Shown: positions 32,066 to 41,109 of the stretch, piece after piece
How positions within the stretch are numbered: position 1 is the first letter of the stretch
Layout of the letters: every line of letters starts with the position of its first letter
Source: Nonomuraea guangzhouensis
Lineage (GTDB): Bacteria; Actinomycetota; Actinomycetes; Streptosporangiales; Streptosporangiaceae
Assembly (NCBI RefSeq): GCF_019396345.1
Contig: NZ_JAHKRM010000006.1
Coordinates: 310,001 to 374,000 of the forward strand
Length of the DNA stretch: 64,000 nucleotides
Direction: 5' to 3'
Translations under genes and position numbers: made by a program
The notes under the pieces: model-generated
The model's database searches: none
What the model was told of the DNA's origin: nothing
Seen by the model: the letters and a program-made list of their open reading frames with translations, nothing else

Positions 32066-32947
32066 CTAGCGGATCCGCGGGCCGAGCAGTTGCTCGCGTA
32101 GGGCGGTCAACTGGTGGGAGTGCTCGACTGAACGGGTCTCGTCGACCGAGTCGAGCGCCAGCAGCAGCGCGTCGGCCACGATGATGCCGGTCAGCGGCTC
32201 GGCGCTGATGCCGGTGGGGGTGTGGGGGGCCGCCAGCACGGCGTCGACCCGGTCGGCGAAAGTGCCGCCCAATTCATCAGAAATGAGGATCACGCCGGCG
32301 CCCACCGCGTGCGCCCGGTCGATCAGGACCGTGAGCTCCCTGAGCTTGCGGCCGGGCTGGAAGATGACGACGGCCTCGCCGTGCCCGAGCGAGAGCAGGT
32401 CGTCGGCCAGCGCGAAGCCGGTGGCCGAGACCGCGCGGGCGCGGTGGCCGCGGCGGCCCAGCTTGAGCGCGAAGTAGCGGGCCGCCGGCTCGGAGGCGCC
32501 CACGCCGTAGACGAGCACCGAGCTCGCGTGGGCCATCACCTCGATCGCGCGCTGGAACGCCTCGGCGTCATAGAGCCGGTGGCAGTGGTCGAGGCGTTCG
32601 CGGGCCTCGTCGAAGACCCTGGTCCAGATCGCCGACAGGTCGTGGCCCACATGGCTGATGCGCTGCCGCAGGCGTACGTCGGGCGCGACCGCCGAGGTGA
32701 ACTCGCCGGCCAGCGCCCGCTTGAGCCCCGGCAGCCCGCCGAACCCGAGCCGCTGCATGGTGCGGATCACGGTGGCGTTGCTCGTGCCGGACGCCGTGCC
32801 CAGCTCCTGCGCGCTGGAGAAGAGGATCTGCTCGGGCGCGGCGGAGACCAGAAACTGGCACACGGCTCGCTCGGCGGGCGACAGCTCGTCCCAGAGCTGC
32901 TTGACCACGCTCCTGAGCTGCTCGATCGGGCTGTGTGAATTTTCCAT
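32066..32947 (-). CDS. MurR/RpiR-family regulator with SIS domain
   Basis: A 293-residue regulator: N-terminal RpiR HTH (LSPAERAVCQFLVSA, ASGTSNATVIRTMQRLGFGG) and C-terminal SIS phosphosugar-binding domain (VLVYGVGASEPAARYF, GRKLRELTVLIDRAHAVGAG). Such regulators sense phosphorylated sugars or amino sugars such as MurNAc-6-P. It diverges from the C45 hydrolase/ABC operon and probably controls it. Start ATG 32947 is chosen because the HTH begins soon after; longer in-frame N-termini overlap the intergenic region. Confidence 0.9.
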   Translation of the reverse strand: MENSHSPIEQLRSVVKQLWDELSPAERAVCQFLVSAAPEQILFSSAQELGTASGTSNATVIRTMQRLGFGGLPGLKRALAGEFTSAVAPDVRLRQRISHVGHDLSAIWTRVFDEARERLDHCHRLYDAEAFQRAIEVMAHASSVLVYGVGASEPAARYFALKLGRRGHRARAVSATGFALADDLLSLGHGEAVVIFQPGRKLRELTVLIDRAHAVGAGVILISDELGGTFADRVDAVLAAPHTPTGISAEPLTGIIVADALLLALDSVDETRSVEHSHQLTALREQLLGPRIR

Positions 32948-32965
32948 TACGACTCTTGACTCCCG

Positions 32966-33004
32966 TGTAGCGCTCATTACTCTTGCTTGGAAACGACCGC
33001 TACA
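32966..33004. promoter_or_regulatory. Candidate RpiR operator in divergent intergenic region
   Basis: TGTAGCG (32966-32972) is perfectly inverted as CGCTACA (32998-33004), 25 bp apart, in the 115-bp region between the divergent starts. This spacing, about three helical turns between arm centres, would fit a dimeric or tetrameric regulator. Assignment to the RpiR protein is inferred. Confidence 0.45.
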
Positions 33005-33062
33005 GACTCGTTGCCTCGTTGAAATGAACGTTACAGGCAATCGGCCGGTCCAAGGAGAACCA

Positions 33063-34196
33063 TTGAGCCTCACTTCCCTGCCCGTCGTCGAGATCGCCGG
33101 TGGTCCGCGAGAACGCGGCCGCCAGTACGGCGAGCAGGCCCGCCCACGGATCCACCGCGCGCTGGCCTACTACACCGAGGCGTTCGGCCACTCCAGCGGC
33201 CTGACCTGGGAGCAGGTGACGCAGCGGGCGGCGCGCTGGGTGGAGCCGAGCAAGGCGTTCGCGCCCGACCTGGTCGAGGAGATGGAGGGCGTCGCCGAGG
33301 GCGCCGGCCTCGACTTCCTCGACGTCGTCGCGCTGAACGCCCGCGGGGAGATCATCTACGACACCACGTTCAACTCCATGGAGCCCGACGGGTGCACCTC
33401 CTTCGCCCTGCTGGAGCAGGCGTCCGGCGACGGCCACGTCTACGCGGGCCAGAACTGGGACTGGCGCGACGGTGTCTCCGACACGCTCATGGTGCTCAGG
33501 GTGGTCCAGCCGGGGAAACCCACGGTGATCATGCACGTCGAGGCGGGTCAGGTCGGGCGGCAGGGGGCCAACTCGGCGGGCATCGCACTCAACGCCAACG
33601 GGCTCGGCGGGCGCTTCGACGACGCGATCGGCGTGCCGCAGACGCTGATCAGGCGCCGGGTCCTCGACAGCGCCGATCTCAACGCGGCGCTGGAAGCACT
33701 GACCAAGTCGCGGGCCCACATCGCCAGCAACGCGCTGATCACCCATCGCGACGGCTTCGCGATCGACCTGGAGACCACGCCGGGCCCGGTCGGCTGGATG
33801 TATCCCACCGACGGGCTGCTCGTGCACGGCAACCACTACCAGGCGTTCATGCCGCCCCAGCTCGCCGCCACCTACCGTCCCGGCTCGGCCGACTCGCTGT
33901 TCCGGGTGCCGCGCGCGGAGGGCGGGCTGCGGGCCGTACGCCACGCCTCCGGCAGTGATCAGGCGCGCAAGCTGATCAGGCACGCCATGTCCGACCACCT
34001 CGGCTACCCCGAGTCGCTCTGCACCCACCCAGACGAGACCCAGCCCCCCGTGAAGCGGTGGGCCACCCTGCTGTCGAGCTGCGTCGACCTCACCACGGGC
34101 GACTATCTGATCGCGGCCGGCACGCCCTGCGACCACGAGTACGAGCGCGTGCCCTGGAACCTCTATGACGGACCGCACGGAGAAGAGACGTTGTGA
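33063..34196 (+). CDS. C45-family autoproteolytic acyltransferase/hydrolase
   Basis: A 377-residue Ntn-type enzyme of the C45 (isopenicillin N acyltransferase-like) family. PDGCTSFALLE places the predicted autocatalytic nucleophile at Cys111; VYAGQNWDWRD, GQVGRQGANSAGIALNANGLG and LVHGNHYQ are the family segments. Members form a Cys-initiated subunit by self-cleavage and cleave or exchange N-acyl groups, and some act on N-acyl amino acids, carcinine-like or beta-lactam-like substrates. TTG 33063 follows AAGGAG by 5 bases. Its stop overlaps the binding-protein GTG by 4 bp, so substrate hydrolysis is coupled to import. Confidence 0.87.
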   Translation: MSLTSLPVVEIAGGPRERGRQYGEQARPRIHRALAYYTEAFGHSSGLTWEQVTQRAARWVEPSKAFAPDLVEEMEGVAEGAGLDFLDVVALNARGEIIYDTTFNSMEPDGCTSFALLEQASGDGHVYAGQNWDWRDGVSDTLMVLRVVQPGKPTVIMHVEAGQVGRQGANSAGIALNANGLGGRFDDAIGVPQTLIRRRVLDSADLNAALEALTKSRAHIASNALITHRDGFAIDLETTPGPVGWMYPTDGLLVHGNHYQAFMPPQLAATYRPGSADSLFRVPRAEGGLRAVRHASGSDQARKLIRHAMSDHLGYPESLCTHPDETQPPVKRWATLLSSCVDLTTGDYLIAAGTPCDHEYERVPWNLYDGPHGEETL

Positions 34197-35800
34197 AGAA
34201 GACACTCGCCCTGGTCGGGCTGATCGGGCTCACCGCCGCGTGCGGCGGCCCGGCCGCCACCACCAAGGCGCCCGACCCGGCCAAGCTCACCCTGGTCAAT
34301 CAGACGGCCAAGGCGACCGGCGCCCTCGACACGGCCACCTGGCTGCTCGACGAGGAGCCCGGCACGCTGGACATGGACATCGACGGCAACACCAGCAACC
34401 GCACGGTCATGGCCAACGTCTGCGAGCGGCTCATGCAGACGCAGCCCGACATGACGGTCAAGCCGTGGCTGGCCGAGAAGGTCGAGCAGCCCGACCCCAA
34501 GACCATGGTGCTGACCCTGCGCAAGGACGCCACCTTCCACGACGGCACGCCGGTCACCGCCGACGACGTCGTGTGGAGCCTGAAGCGGCACGCGGGCGAG
34601 GGCATGGACGAGTCCGACGAGTTCGAGGACGTCGACTCGATCACCAAGTCCGGCGAGGGCAAGGTCACGATCGCGTTCAAGAAGCCCAACGCGCTGTTCG
34701 TCCAGGCCATGGCGGGCGGCGGCGGCATCGTCCTGAACAAGGAGATCGTCGACAAGCTCGGCAAGGAGTACGGCACGCCGGGCCACGAGGACGCCTGTAG
34801 CGGGCCCTACCAGGTGAAGGACTGGAAGTCGGGCACCGAGCTGTCCATCGAGCGCTATGCCGCCTACTGGAACAAGGACATCAAGCCGCTCACCAAGACG
34901 GTGACCTTCAAATGGGCCGCCGACACCGCGCTGGTCAACAGCCTGACGACCGGCGCGGCCGACGGCGCCTACCTCTCCGAGACCGGCCCTGCCGTCGCGA
35001 TGCAGGGCAACCAGGCGGTCAGCGTCGCCTACGGGCCCACCACGCGGGTGTTCGTGCTGCTGCCGACCGACCGCGGCTTGCTGAAGGACCCGAAGATCCG
35101 CCGGGCGCTGTCGCTGGCGGTGGACCGGGCGGGCATCGCCAAGTCCGGGTTCGCCGGGCTGGCCAGGCCGTGGAAGGTGCCGGTGGGCGCGGGCGCCTGG
35201 TCGTACGAGAAGAAGGCGTTCCAGACCGCCTATGACCAGCTGTCCGGCGCGCCCGAGACGCCGTCGCTCGACGAGGCCAAGAAGCTCGTCCAGGAGGCCG
35301 GCACGCCCAAGGAGCCGATCGTGGTGGCCACCAACGGCGACGAGGCCCGTACGGTGATCGCCAACGCGGTGGTCGACGCGGCCAAGAAGATCGGGCTCAG
35401 CGCGCAGATCAAGACCGTGCCGCCGTCGGAGTTCGGCAGCTTCTACACCGACAAGTCGCTGCGCGCCCAGGTCGACCTGGTGCCCGACGACTGGTACATC
35501 ACCAAGTCCGACCCGATCGGCTTCTACGACAACGGGCTGACGGGCTCGGCCAACAACTGGGTCGGCTTCAGCTCGCCCGAGTACGACGCGCTCGTCGCGA
35601 AGGCGCTGGCCGACACCGACGACGCCCAGCGCGCCAAGGACGTCATCGAGCTGCAGCAGCGGTTCACCGCCGACATGGTGTGGATCTCGCTGGTCGAGGT
35701 GCCGTCCGCGGTCGTGCTCGGCAGCAAGGTGACCGGGCCGCCCGCATCCCAGGTCTACATGGGCTACCCGTGGGCCGTCGACCTCGGGGCCAAGGGCTGA
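34193..35800 (+). CDS. Solute-binding lipoprotein, family 5 (oligopeptide-type ABC importer)
   Basis: A 535-residue extracytoplasmic binding protein. A lipobox LTAAC places the lipidated Cys at 17. DppA/OppA family segments follow: LDEEPGTLDMDI, VKPWLAEKVEQPDP, DGTPVTADDVVWSLKRH and DPKIRRALSLAVDRAGIAKSGF. It delivers a peptide or N-acylated amine to the adjacent permeases. GTG 34193 overlaps the previous stop. Confidence 0.94.
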   Translation: MKKTLALVGLIGLTAACGGPAATTKAPDPAKLTLVNQTAKATGALDTATWLLDEEPGTLDMDIDGNTSNRTVMANVCERLMQTQPDMTVKPWLAEKVEQPDPKTMVLTLRKDATFHDGTPVTADDVVWSLKRHAGEGMDESDEFEDVDSITKSGEGKVTIAFKKPNALFVQAMAGGGGIVLNKEIVDKLGKEYGTPGHEDACSGPYQVKDWKSGTELSIERYAAYWNKDIKPLTKTVTFKWAADTALVNSLTTGAADGAYLSETGPAVAMQGNQAVSVAYGPTTRVFVLLPTDRGLLKDPKIRRALSLAVDRAGIAKSGFAGLARPWKVPVGAGAWSYEKKAFQTAYDQLSGAPETPSLDEAKKLVQEAGTPKEPIVVATNGDEARTVIANAVVDAAKKIGLSAQIKTVPPSEFGSFYTDKSLRAQVDLVPDDWYITKSDPIGFYDNGLTGSANNWVGFSSPEYDALVAKALADTDDAQRAKDVIELQQRFTADMVWISLVEVPSAVVLGSKVTGPPASQVYMGYPWAVDLGAKG

Positions 35801-35803
35801 CCC

Positions 35804-36718
35804 GTGATCCGCAAGCTGGCAGGCCTGGTCGCGACGCTGCTGGTCACCTCGTTCGTCATCTTCGGGGCGTCGTACGCGGCGCCCGGTGACCCGGTGACGT
35901 TCCTGGCGGGCGGCAAGGAGAACCTGACGCCCGAATATCTGGCGGCCGTCCGCGCGCAGTATCACCTGGACGACCCGTTCCTCGTGCAGTTCGGGCGCTG
36001 GCTCGGCGACGCCGTGACCGGTGACCTGGGGCGGTCGACCCAGTACAACGACCAGGTGGGCGACCTGCTGGCGGCGCGGCTGCCGAGCACGCTCGGGCTG
36101 GTCGCCTACGCGGCCGTGCTGTTCGTGGTGTTCGGCATCGCGCTGGGCGTGCTGGCGGCCGTGCGCGGCGGGCGGACCGACGCGGCGGTGGTGGCGGGCA
36201 CGACGTTCGCCACTTCCGTGCCGCCGTTCGTGGTGGCCACCGTGCTGATCTCGCTGTTCGGCGTCCGGCTCGGCTGGTTCCCGGTCATGGGCGGCGGCTC
36301 GCTCTGGCACCTGACCCTGCCCGCCGTGACGCTGGCGCTGGGCGCGCTCGCGATCATCAGCCGGGTCACCAGGCAGGCCATGGTCGAGCAGCGCGAGCTC
36401 GACCACGTGACCGTCGCCCGCGCCTCCGGGCTGGCCGAGCGGCTGATCGTGGTCAGGCACGTGTTCCGCGGCGCGCTCGGCCCGATCGTGACCATGTGCG
36501 GGCTGGTGACGGCCGGCATGCTGGCCGGCACGGTGACCGTGGAGACCGCGTTCGGCCTCAGCGGCATCGGCTCGCTGCTGGTCAACGCGATCAACACGCA
36601 CGACTTCCCCGTGACGCAGGCGGTGCTGCTGCTCATGGTCACCGCCTACATCCTGGTGACCACGCTGGTGGAGCTGGTCCAGCCGCTGATCGACCCCCGA
36701 GCTAGGAGCCGGGCATGA
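35804..36718 (+). CDS. ABC importer permease (DppB-like)
   Basis: A 304-residue membrane protein with six helices and the EAA-type loop VEQRELDHVTVARASGLAERLIVVRHVFR near residues 195-225. It is the first of two heterodimeric permeases in this importer. GTG 35804 lies three bases after the binding-protein stop. It overlaps the next permease by 4 bp. Confidence 0.93.
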   Translation: MIRKLAGLVATLLVTSFVIFGASYAAPGDPVTFLAGGKENLTPEYLAAVRAQYHLDDPFLVQFGRWLGDAVTGDLGRSTQYNDQVGDLLAARLPSTLGLVAYAAVLFVVFGIALGVLAAVRGGRTDAAVVAGTTFATSVPPFVVATVLISLFGVRLGWFPVMGGGSLWHLTLPAVTLALGALAIISRVTRQAMVEQRELDHVTVARASGLAERLIVVRHVFRGALGPIVTMCGLVTAGMLAGTVTVETAFGLSGIGSLLVNAINTHDFPVTQAVLLLMVTAYILVTTLVELVQPLIDPRARSRA

Positions 36719-37554
36719 CCGCCGTTGCCACGCTTTCCCCTAGGCCGGTCCGGCCGCTCGGCTATCTGCTCGCCACCGTCTTCCTCGCCCTGGTCGTGGT
36801 CGCCGCGGTGTGCGCGCCGCTGGTCACGCCGTACGAGCCGGACGCGGTCGACTTCGGCGCCTCGCTCGCGCCGGTCTCGCCCGAGCACCTGCTCGGCGCC
36901 GACCAGTCGGGCCGCGACCTGTTCACCCGGATCCTGTACGGCGCCAGGACCTCGCTGGTCGGGCCGCTGGCGCTGCTGGCCATCGCCTCGGCCCTCGGCG
37001 TCGCCCTGGGCACGCTGGCGGCCTGGCACCGGGGCTGGGTCGACGCCGTGGTGTCCAGGGTGACCGACGTGATGTACGCCTTCCCCGGGCTGCTGTTCGT
37101 GGTGCTGATCGTGGCGGTCTTCGGCAACGGCATGACCACCGCGGTCATCGCGCTGGGCCTGGCCTACGCGCCGACGATCGCCAAGTACACCAGGAGCGTC
37201 GCGCTGGCCGAGTGCGGCAAGCCGTACATCGACGCCTATCGGGTGCAGGGCATGGGCGGGCCGGCCATCTGCGTGCGCCACCTGGTGCCGAACATGGCCC
37301 GCTCGATCGTCGGCTACCTCGTGGTGCTGTTCGGCGAGGGGCTGATGAGCCTGGCCACGCTGAGCTTCCTGGGGTTCGGCGCGCAGCCGCCGTCGTCCGA
37401 CTGGGGCCTCATGGTCAAGGAGGGGCAGCCGGCGATCGTCCAGGGCGCCTTCCTGCCCGTGCTGGTGCCCGGTGCGGCCATCGCCCTGGTGGTCGTGTCG
37501 TTCAACGTCATCGGCGTACGGCTCGCCGACCGCATGGGCGTGAGGGGAACCTGA
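36715..37554 (+). CDS. ABC importer permease (DppC-like)
   Basis: A 279-residue permease: N-terminal signal-anchor helix, the DppC hallmark LLGADQSGRDLFTRILYGARTSL, and the EAA loop in ALAECGKPYIDAYRVQGMGGPAICVRHLVPN. It forms the second half of the transmembrane channel. Its TGA shares a base with the ATG of the ATPase gene. Confidence 0.94.
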   Translation: MTAVATLSPRPVRPLGYLLATVFLALVVVAAVCAPLVTPYEPDAVDFGASLAPVSPEHLLGADQSGRDLFTRILYGARTSLVGPLALLAIASALGVALGTLAAWHRGWVDAVVSRVTDVMYAFPGLLFVVLIVAVFGNGMTTAVIALGLAYAPTIAKYTRSVALAECGKPYIDAYRVQGMGGPAICVRHLVPNMARSIVGYLVVLFGEGLMSLATLSFLGFGAQPPSSDWGLMVKEGQPAIVQGAFLPVLVPGAAIALVVVSFNVIGVRLADRMGVRGT

Positions 37555-38495
37555 TGCTGCTCTCCGTGGAGGACCTCACGATCGAGGCGGGCGGCCGGCG
37601 GCCGATCCTGCGCGACGTGTCGCTGAGCGTCGGCAAGGGCGAGGTCGTCGGCCTGGTCGGCGAGTCCGGCTCGGGCAAGTCCACGATCGCCCGCGCGGTG
37701 CTGCGCCTGCTGCCGCAGGGGGCGACGGTGTCGGGACGGGTGCTGGTCTCGGGTGCCGACGTGCTCTCGATGACCCCCGCCGCGCTCAGGGACCTGCGTG
37801 CCTCACAGGTGTCGATGATCTACCAGGATCCGCGCTCGTCACTCAATCCGGTACGCCGGATCGGCGACTTCCTCACCGAACGCATGGTCCACACCCTGGG
37901 CCGGCCCAAGGCCGAGGCGCGGGCGCGGGCACTGGAGCTGCTGGCCGCCGTCGGCATGCGCGACCCCGAGCTGTGCGTACGGCAATATCCGCACGAGCTG
38001 TCCGGCGGCATGCTCCAGCGCGTGGTCATCGCCGCCGCGCTGGCCGCCGATCCGGCGCTGCTCCTGGCCGACGAGGCGACCAGCGCGCTCGACGTCACCA
38101 CCCAGGCCGAGACGCTCGCCCTGCTCCGCCGCGTCCAGGCCGAACGCGAGCTCGGCATGCTGTTCATCACGCACGACCTGCACCTGGCCGCCGCCTACTG
38201 TGACCGGGTGCACGTGCTGTACGCGGGGACGGTGGTGGAGTCCCGGCCGGCCAAGGAGCTGTTCGCGGACCCGCGGCATCCGTACACGGCCGGGCTGCTC
38301 GCCTGCACGCCCGAGCTGGCCGACCCGCGCCCGATCCGCCCCATTCCCGGCCGGCCGCCGTCGCTCGACGACGCGTTCACCGGTTGCCCGTTCGCGGCGC
38401 GCTGTCCGCACGCGAGCGTCGAGTGCGACACCTGGCAGCCGCAGCCCCTGACCGTCGCGGGCGGCTCGGCCGCCTGCCGCCTCGTGGAGGCCTGA
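37554..38495 (+). CDS. ABC importer ATP-binding subunit (DppD-like)
   Basis: A 313-residue ATPase. Walker A GESGSGKST lies near residue 41, signature LSGGMLQRVV, Walker B LLLADEATSALD and the H-loop FITHDLH are intact. The C-terminal oligopeptide-type extension with CPFAARCPHASVEC carries a Cys cluster that binds an iron-sulfur centre in the DppD family. It probably heterodimerises with the following gene product. Stop and next ATG overlap by 1 base. Confidence 0.94.
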   Translation: MLLSVEDLTIEAGGRRPILRDVSLSVGKGEVVGLVGESGSGKSTIARAVLRLLPQGATVSGRVLVSGADVLSMTPAALRDLRASQVSMIYQDPRSSLNPVRRIGDFLTERMVHTLGRPKAEARARALELLAAVGMRDPELCVRQYPHELSGGMLQRVVIAAALAADPALLLADEATSALDVTTQAETLALLRRVQAERELGMLFITHDLHLAAAYCDRVHVLYAGTVVESRPAKELFADPRHPYTAGLLACTPELADPRPIRPIPGRPPSLDDAFTGCPFAARCPHASVECDTWQPQPLTVAGGSAACRLVEA

Positions 38496-39256
38496 TGCTG
38501 GTCGTACAGAAGCTCTCCAAGTCCTTCCAGAGCACCGTGGCCGCCGACGAGGTCTCCTTCGAGCTGCCGCCGGGTGGCTCGCTCGGCCTGGTCGGCGAGT
38601 CCGGCTCAGGCAAGACGACGATCGCCCGCATGCTGGTCGGCCTGGTCACCCCCGACTCCGGCACGATCACCGTGGCCGGGCGCGCCCGCGGCCCGAAGGA
38701 GCGCGGCAGGGCGGCCAGGCTGCGCAGGGCCCGCGAGATCCAGATGGTCTTCCAGGATCCCTATCTGTCCCTGGACCCCCGGCTGACCGCGACCGAATGC
38801 CTGCACACCTCGCTCCGCCTGCACGGCAAGCCACCCGGCCGCGCCACCGAACTCCTCGACCAGGTGGGCCTCGGCAGCCGCGAGGCCGGCGCGCGCCCGC
38901 ACCAGCTCAGCGGCGGCCAGCGGCAGCGCCTCGCGATCGCCAGGGCCCTCGCGGTGGAGCCGTCGGTCCTGGTGCTCGACGAGGCCGTGGCCGCGCTCGA
39001 CGTCTCCATCCAGGCCCAGATCCTGGAGCTGCTGGCCCGGGTACGCCGCGACTCGGGTGTGGCCCTGCTGTTCGTCAGCCATGACCTGGCCGTCGTCCGG
39101 CATCTGTGCGACGAGACGCTGGTGCTGCACCGGGGGGTGGTCGTGGAGCGGGGCCCGGTCGAGCGGGTGCTGTCCGAGCCCGAGCACCCCTACACGCGCC
39201 TGCTGCTGGCCTCCGTGCCCGGCCCGGACTGGGACCCTGCCAAGGTGGTGCGCTAG
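38495..39256 (+). CDS. ABC importer ATP-binding subunit (DppF-like), short form
   Basis: A 253-residue ATPase: GESGSGKTT, FQDPYLSLDPRL, LSGGQRQRLAIARAL, LVLDEAVAALD and FVSHDL are intact. It is shorter than its DppD partner and lacks the C-terminal Cys cluster. The last gene of the operon; a strong hairpin follows. Confidence 0.93.
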   Translation: MLVVQKLSKSFQSTVAADEVSFELPPGGSLGLVGESGSGKTTIARMLVGLVTPDSGTITVAGRARGPKERGRAARLRRAREIQMVFQDPYLSLDPRLTATECLHTSLRLHGKPPGRATELLDQVGLGSREAGARPHQLSGGQRQRLAIARALAVEPSVLVLDEAVAALDVSIQAQILELLARVRRDSGVALLFVSHDLAVVRHLCDETLVLHRGVVVERGPVERVLSEPEHPYTRLLLASVPGPDWDPAKVVR

Positions 39257-39261
39257 CTGCC

Positions 39262-39304
39262 CCACTCCCCAGAAGGACCCCAGCCGAAGTACGGCGGGGA
39301 GTGG
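39262..39304. terminator. Bidirectional terminator hairpin
   Basis: CCACTCCCC (39262-39270) pairs perfectly with GGGGAGTGG (39296-39304). It lies between the ABC operon and the convergent NmrA-like gene, 6 bases after one stop and adjacent to the other. There is no long T run. Confidence 0.65.
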
Positions 39305-40117
39305 TTAGCGCGCGGCCCAGGCCGATGCGTTCGCGGCGGCGTAGTCGGAGAAGTCCCGCGCAGGCCGGCCGAGCGCCTGGCGTACGCCGTTGGCCAGGTG
39401 CGCGTTGCGGCCGTCGAGGACCTCGGCGAACAGCCCGTTCAGCCCCTCGATCTCGTCCTCGGGCACACCCTGCTCGCGCGCCCCCGCCGCGAACTCCTCG
39501 GCCGTCACCGGCACGTACGTGATGTCCCGGCCCGCGGCCTTGGACAGCTCGGCCGCCACATCCGCGAACGTGAGCAGCCTAGGACCGGTCAGCTCGTACA
39601 GCTTGCCGGTGTGGCCCTCCTGGGTCAGCGCCGCCACCACGACGTCCGCGATGTCGTCCACGTCCACGAACGGCTCGGGCACGTCCGCGATCGGCAGCGC
39701 GATCACTCCCGCGAGCACCGCGTCGAGCAGGTAGCCCTCGCTGAAGTTCTGCATGAACCAGCTGCACCGCACGATCGTCCAGTCGGCCCCTGACATCTGG
39801 ACGACCCGCTCGCTCGCCTCGGCCATCGGCTCGCCCCGGCCGGAGAGCAGGACCAGCCGTCCGACGCCGCTCGACACGGCGAGCGAAACGAACGCCTGGA
39901 TGTCGTCGAGAGCCCCGGGGAAGGCGAGGTCCGGGTAGTAGGTCAGGTACACCGAGTCGACGCCGTCCAACACCGCCGCCCACGTCGACCGGTCGGTCCA
40001 GTCGAAGGGCGGTCTCGCGGAGCGCGAGCCGATCCGCCACGGATGGTCGAGAACGGTGAGCCGGTGAGCCACGCGGCGGCCGGTCTTGCCCGTGCCGCCC
40101 AGCACCAAAGTTGTCAT
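39305..40117 (-). CDS. NmrA-like NAD(P)-binding protein
   Basis: A 270-residue atypical SDR of the NmrA/quinone-oxidoreductase-2 type. VLGGTGKTGRRVAHRL is the Rossmann GxxGxxG; WTIVRCSWFMQNFSEGYL and FVDVDDIADVVVAAL are family segments. No catalytic Tyr-xxx-Lys is evident, so it may be a redox sensor or oxidoreductase of unknown substrate. It diverges from an AraC regulator, 74 bp away, which is a plausible controller. Confidence 0.88.
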   Translation of the reverse strand: MTTLVLGGTGKTGRRVAHRLTVLDHPWRIGSRSARPPFDWTDRSTWAAVLDGVDSVYLTYYPDLAFPGALDDIQAFVSLAVSSGVGRLVLLSGRGEPMAEASERVVQMSGADWTIVRCSWFMQNFSEGYLLDAVLAGVIALPIADVPEPFVDVDDIADVVVAALTQEGHTGKLYELTGPRLLTFADVAAELSKAAGRDITYVPVTAEEFAAGAREQGVPEDEIEGLNGLFAEVLDGRNAHLANGVRQALGRPARDFSDYAAANASAWAAR

Positions 40118-40191
40118 GGCTCAAGTAAGCCGCCGAAGGCTGAGACTCTCCATGGTTGAGAAGCGCAATCCCATATGCGATCGTCTAAGCC

Positions 40192-41109
40192 ATGGACCAG
40201 CTTGCCGCCCTGCTCGACGGTCCGCGGGCGAGGGGCGCCTTCATGCTCCGCTCCATCCTCGATCCGCCCTGGTCGTTGCGGATCCAGGACGAGGCGCCGC
40301 TCACGGTGATGGTGATGGTGCGCGGGGAGGCGTGGGTGGTGCCCGACGACGGTGACCTCACCAGGCTGCGCCCCGGGGAGGTGGCGATCGTGCGCGGGCC
40401 CAAGCCGTACACGGTGGCCGACGACCCCGCCACGCCGCCGCAGGTCGTCATCCACCCCGGCCAGCGCTGCGCCACGATCGACGGGGAGACCCTGTACCAG
40501 GACCTGGACCTGGGCGTACGCACCTGGGGCAACGCCACGGACGGCGGCACCGTGGCGATCACCTGCACCTACCACATGGAGGGGGAGGTGAGCAGGCGGC
40601 TGCTGGATGTGCTGCCCACGCTGCTGGTCCAGCAGGGCGACCCGCTCCTCCCGCTGCTGGCCACCGAGATCGTCAAGGATCAGCCGGGGCAGGGCGCGGT
40701 CCTCGACCGGCTGCTCGACCTGCTGCTCATCTCCGTGCTGCGGTCCTGGTTCGCCACCCACGAGGCGCCGGCCTGGTATCAGGCGCAGAGCGATCCGGTG
40801 GTCGGCCGGGCCATGCGGATGCTGCAGAACAACCCGGCCCACCCATGGACGGTCGCCTCGCTGGCCGCGCAGGTGGGCGTCTCGCGGGCCTCGCTGGCCA
40901 GGCGCTTCACCGAGCTGGTCGGCGAGCCGCCTATGGCGTTCCTGACCGGCTGGCGGCTGGCTCTGGCCGCCGACCTGCTGCGCGAGCCCGACATGACGAT
41001 CGGCTCGGTGGCCAGGCAGGTCGGCTATGGCAGCCCGTTCGCGCTCAGCGCGGCCTTCAAGCGGGTGCGCGGCGTCAGCCCGCAGGAGCATCGGGCGGCC
41101 GGCCGATGA
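40192..41109 (+). CDS. AraC-family regulator with N-terminal cupin domain
   Basis: A 305-residue regulator. The N-terminal cupin_6-like domain spans about residues 1-190; two AraC HTH motifs follow (WTVASLAAQVGVSRASLARRF and MTIGSVARQVGYGSPFALSAAF). It probably senses a small molecule and regulates the divergent NmrA-like gene. Its TGA overlaps the ATG of the following HAD gene as ATGA. Confidence 0.93.
   Translation: MDQLAALLDGPRARGAFMLRSILDPPWSLRIQDEAPLTVMVMVRGEAWVVPDDGDLTRLRPGEVAIVRGPKPYTVADDPATPPQVVIHPGQRCATIDGETLYQDLDLGVRTWGNATDGGTVAITCTYHMEGEVSRRLLDVLPTLLVQQGDPLLPLLATEIVKDQPGQGAVLDRLLDLLLISVLRSWFATHEAPAWYQAQSDPVVGRAMRMLQNNPAHPWTVASLAAQVGVSRASLARRFTELVGEPPMAFLTGWRLALAADLLREPDMTIGSVARQVGYGSPFALSAAFKRVRGVSPQEHRAAGR

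Noticed and set aside
34163..36601. A long minus-strand frame across the first ABC operon
   Set aside because: Shadow of the binding-protein and permease genes; no motif and all + strand genes have full family motifs.
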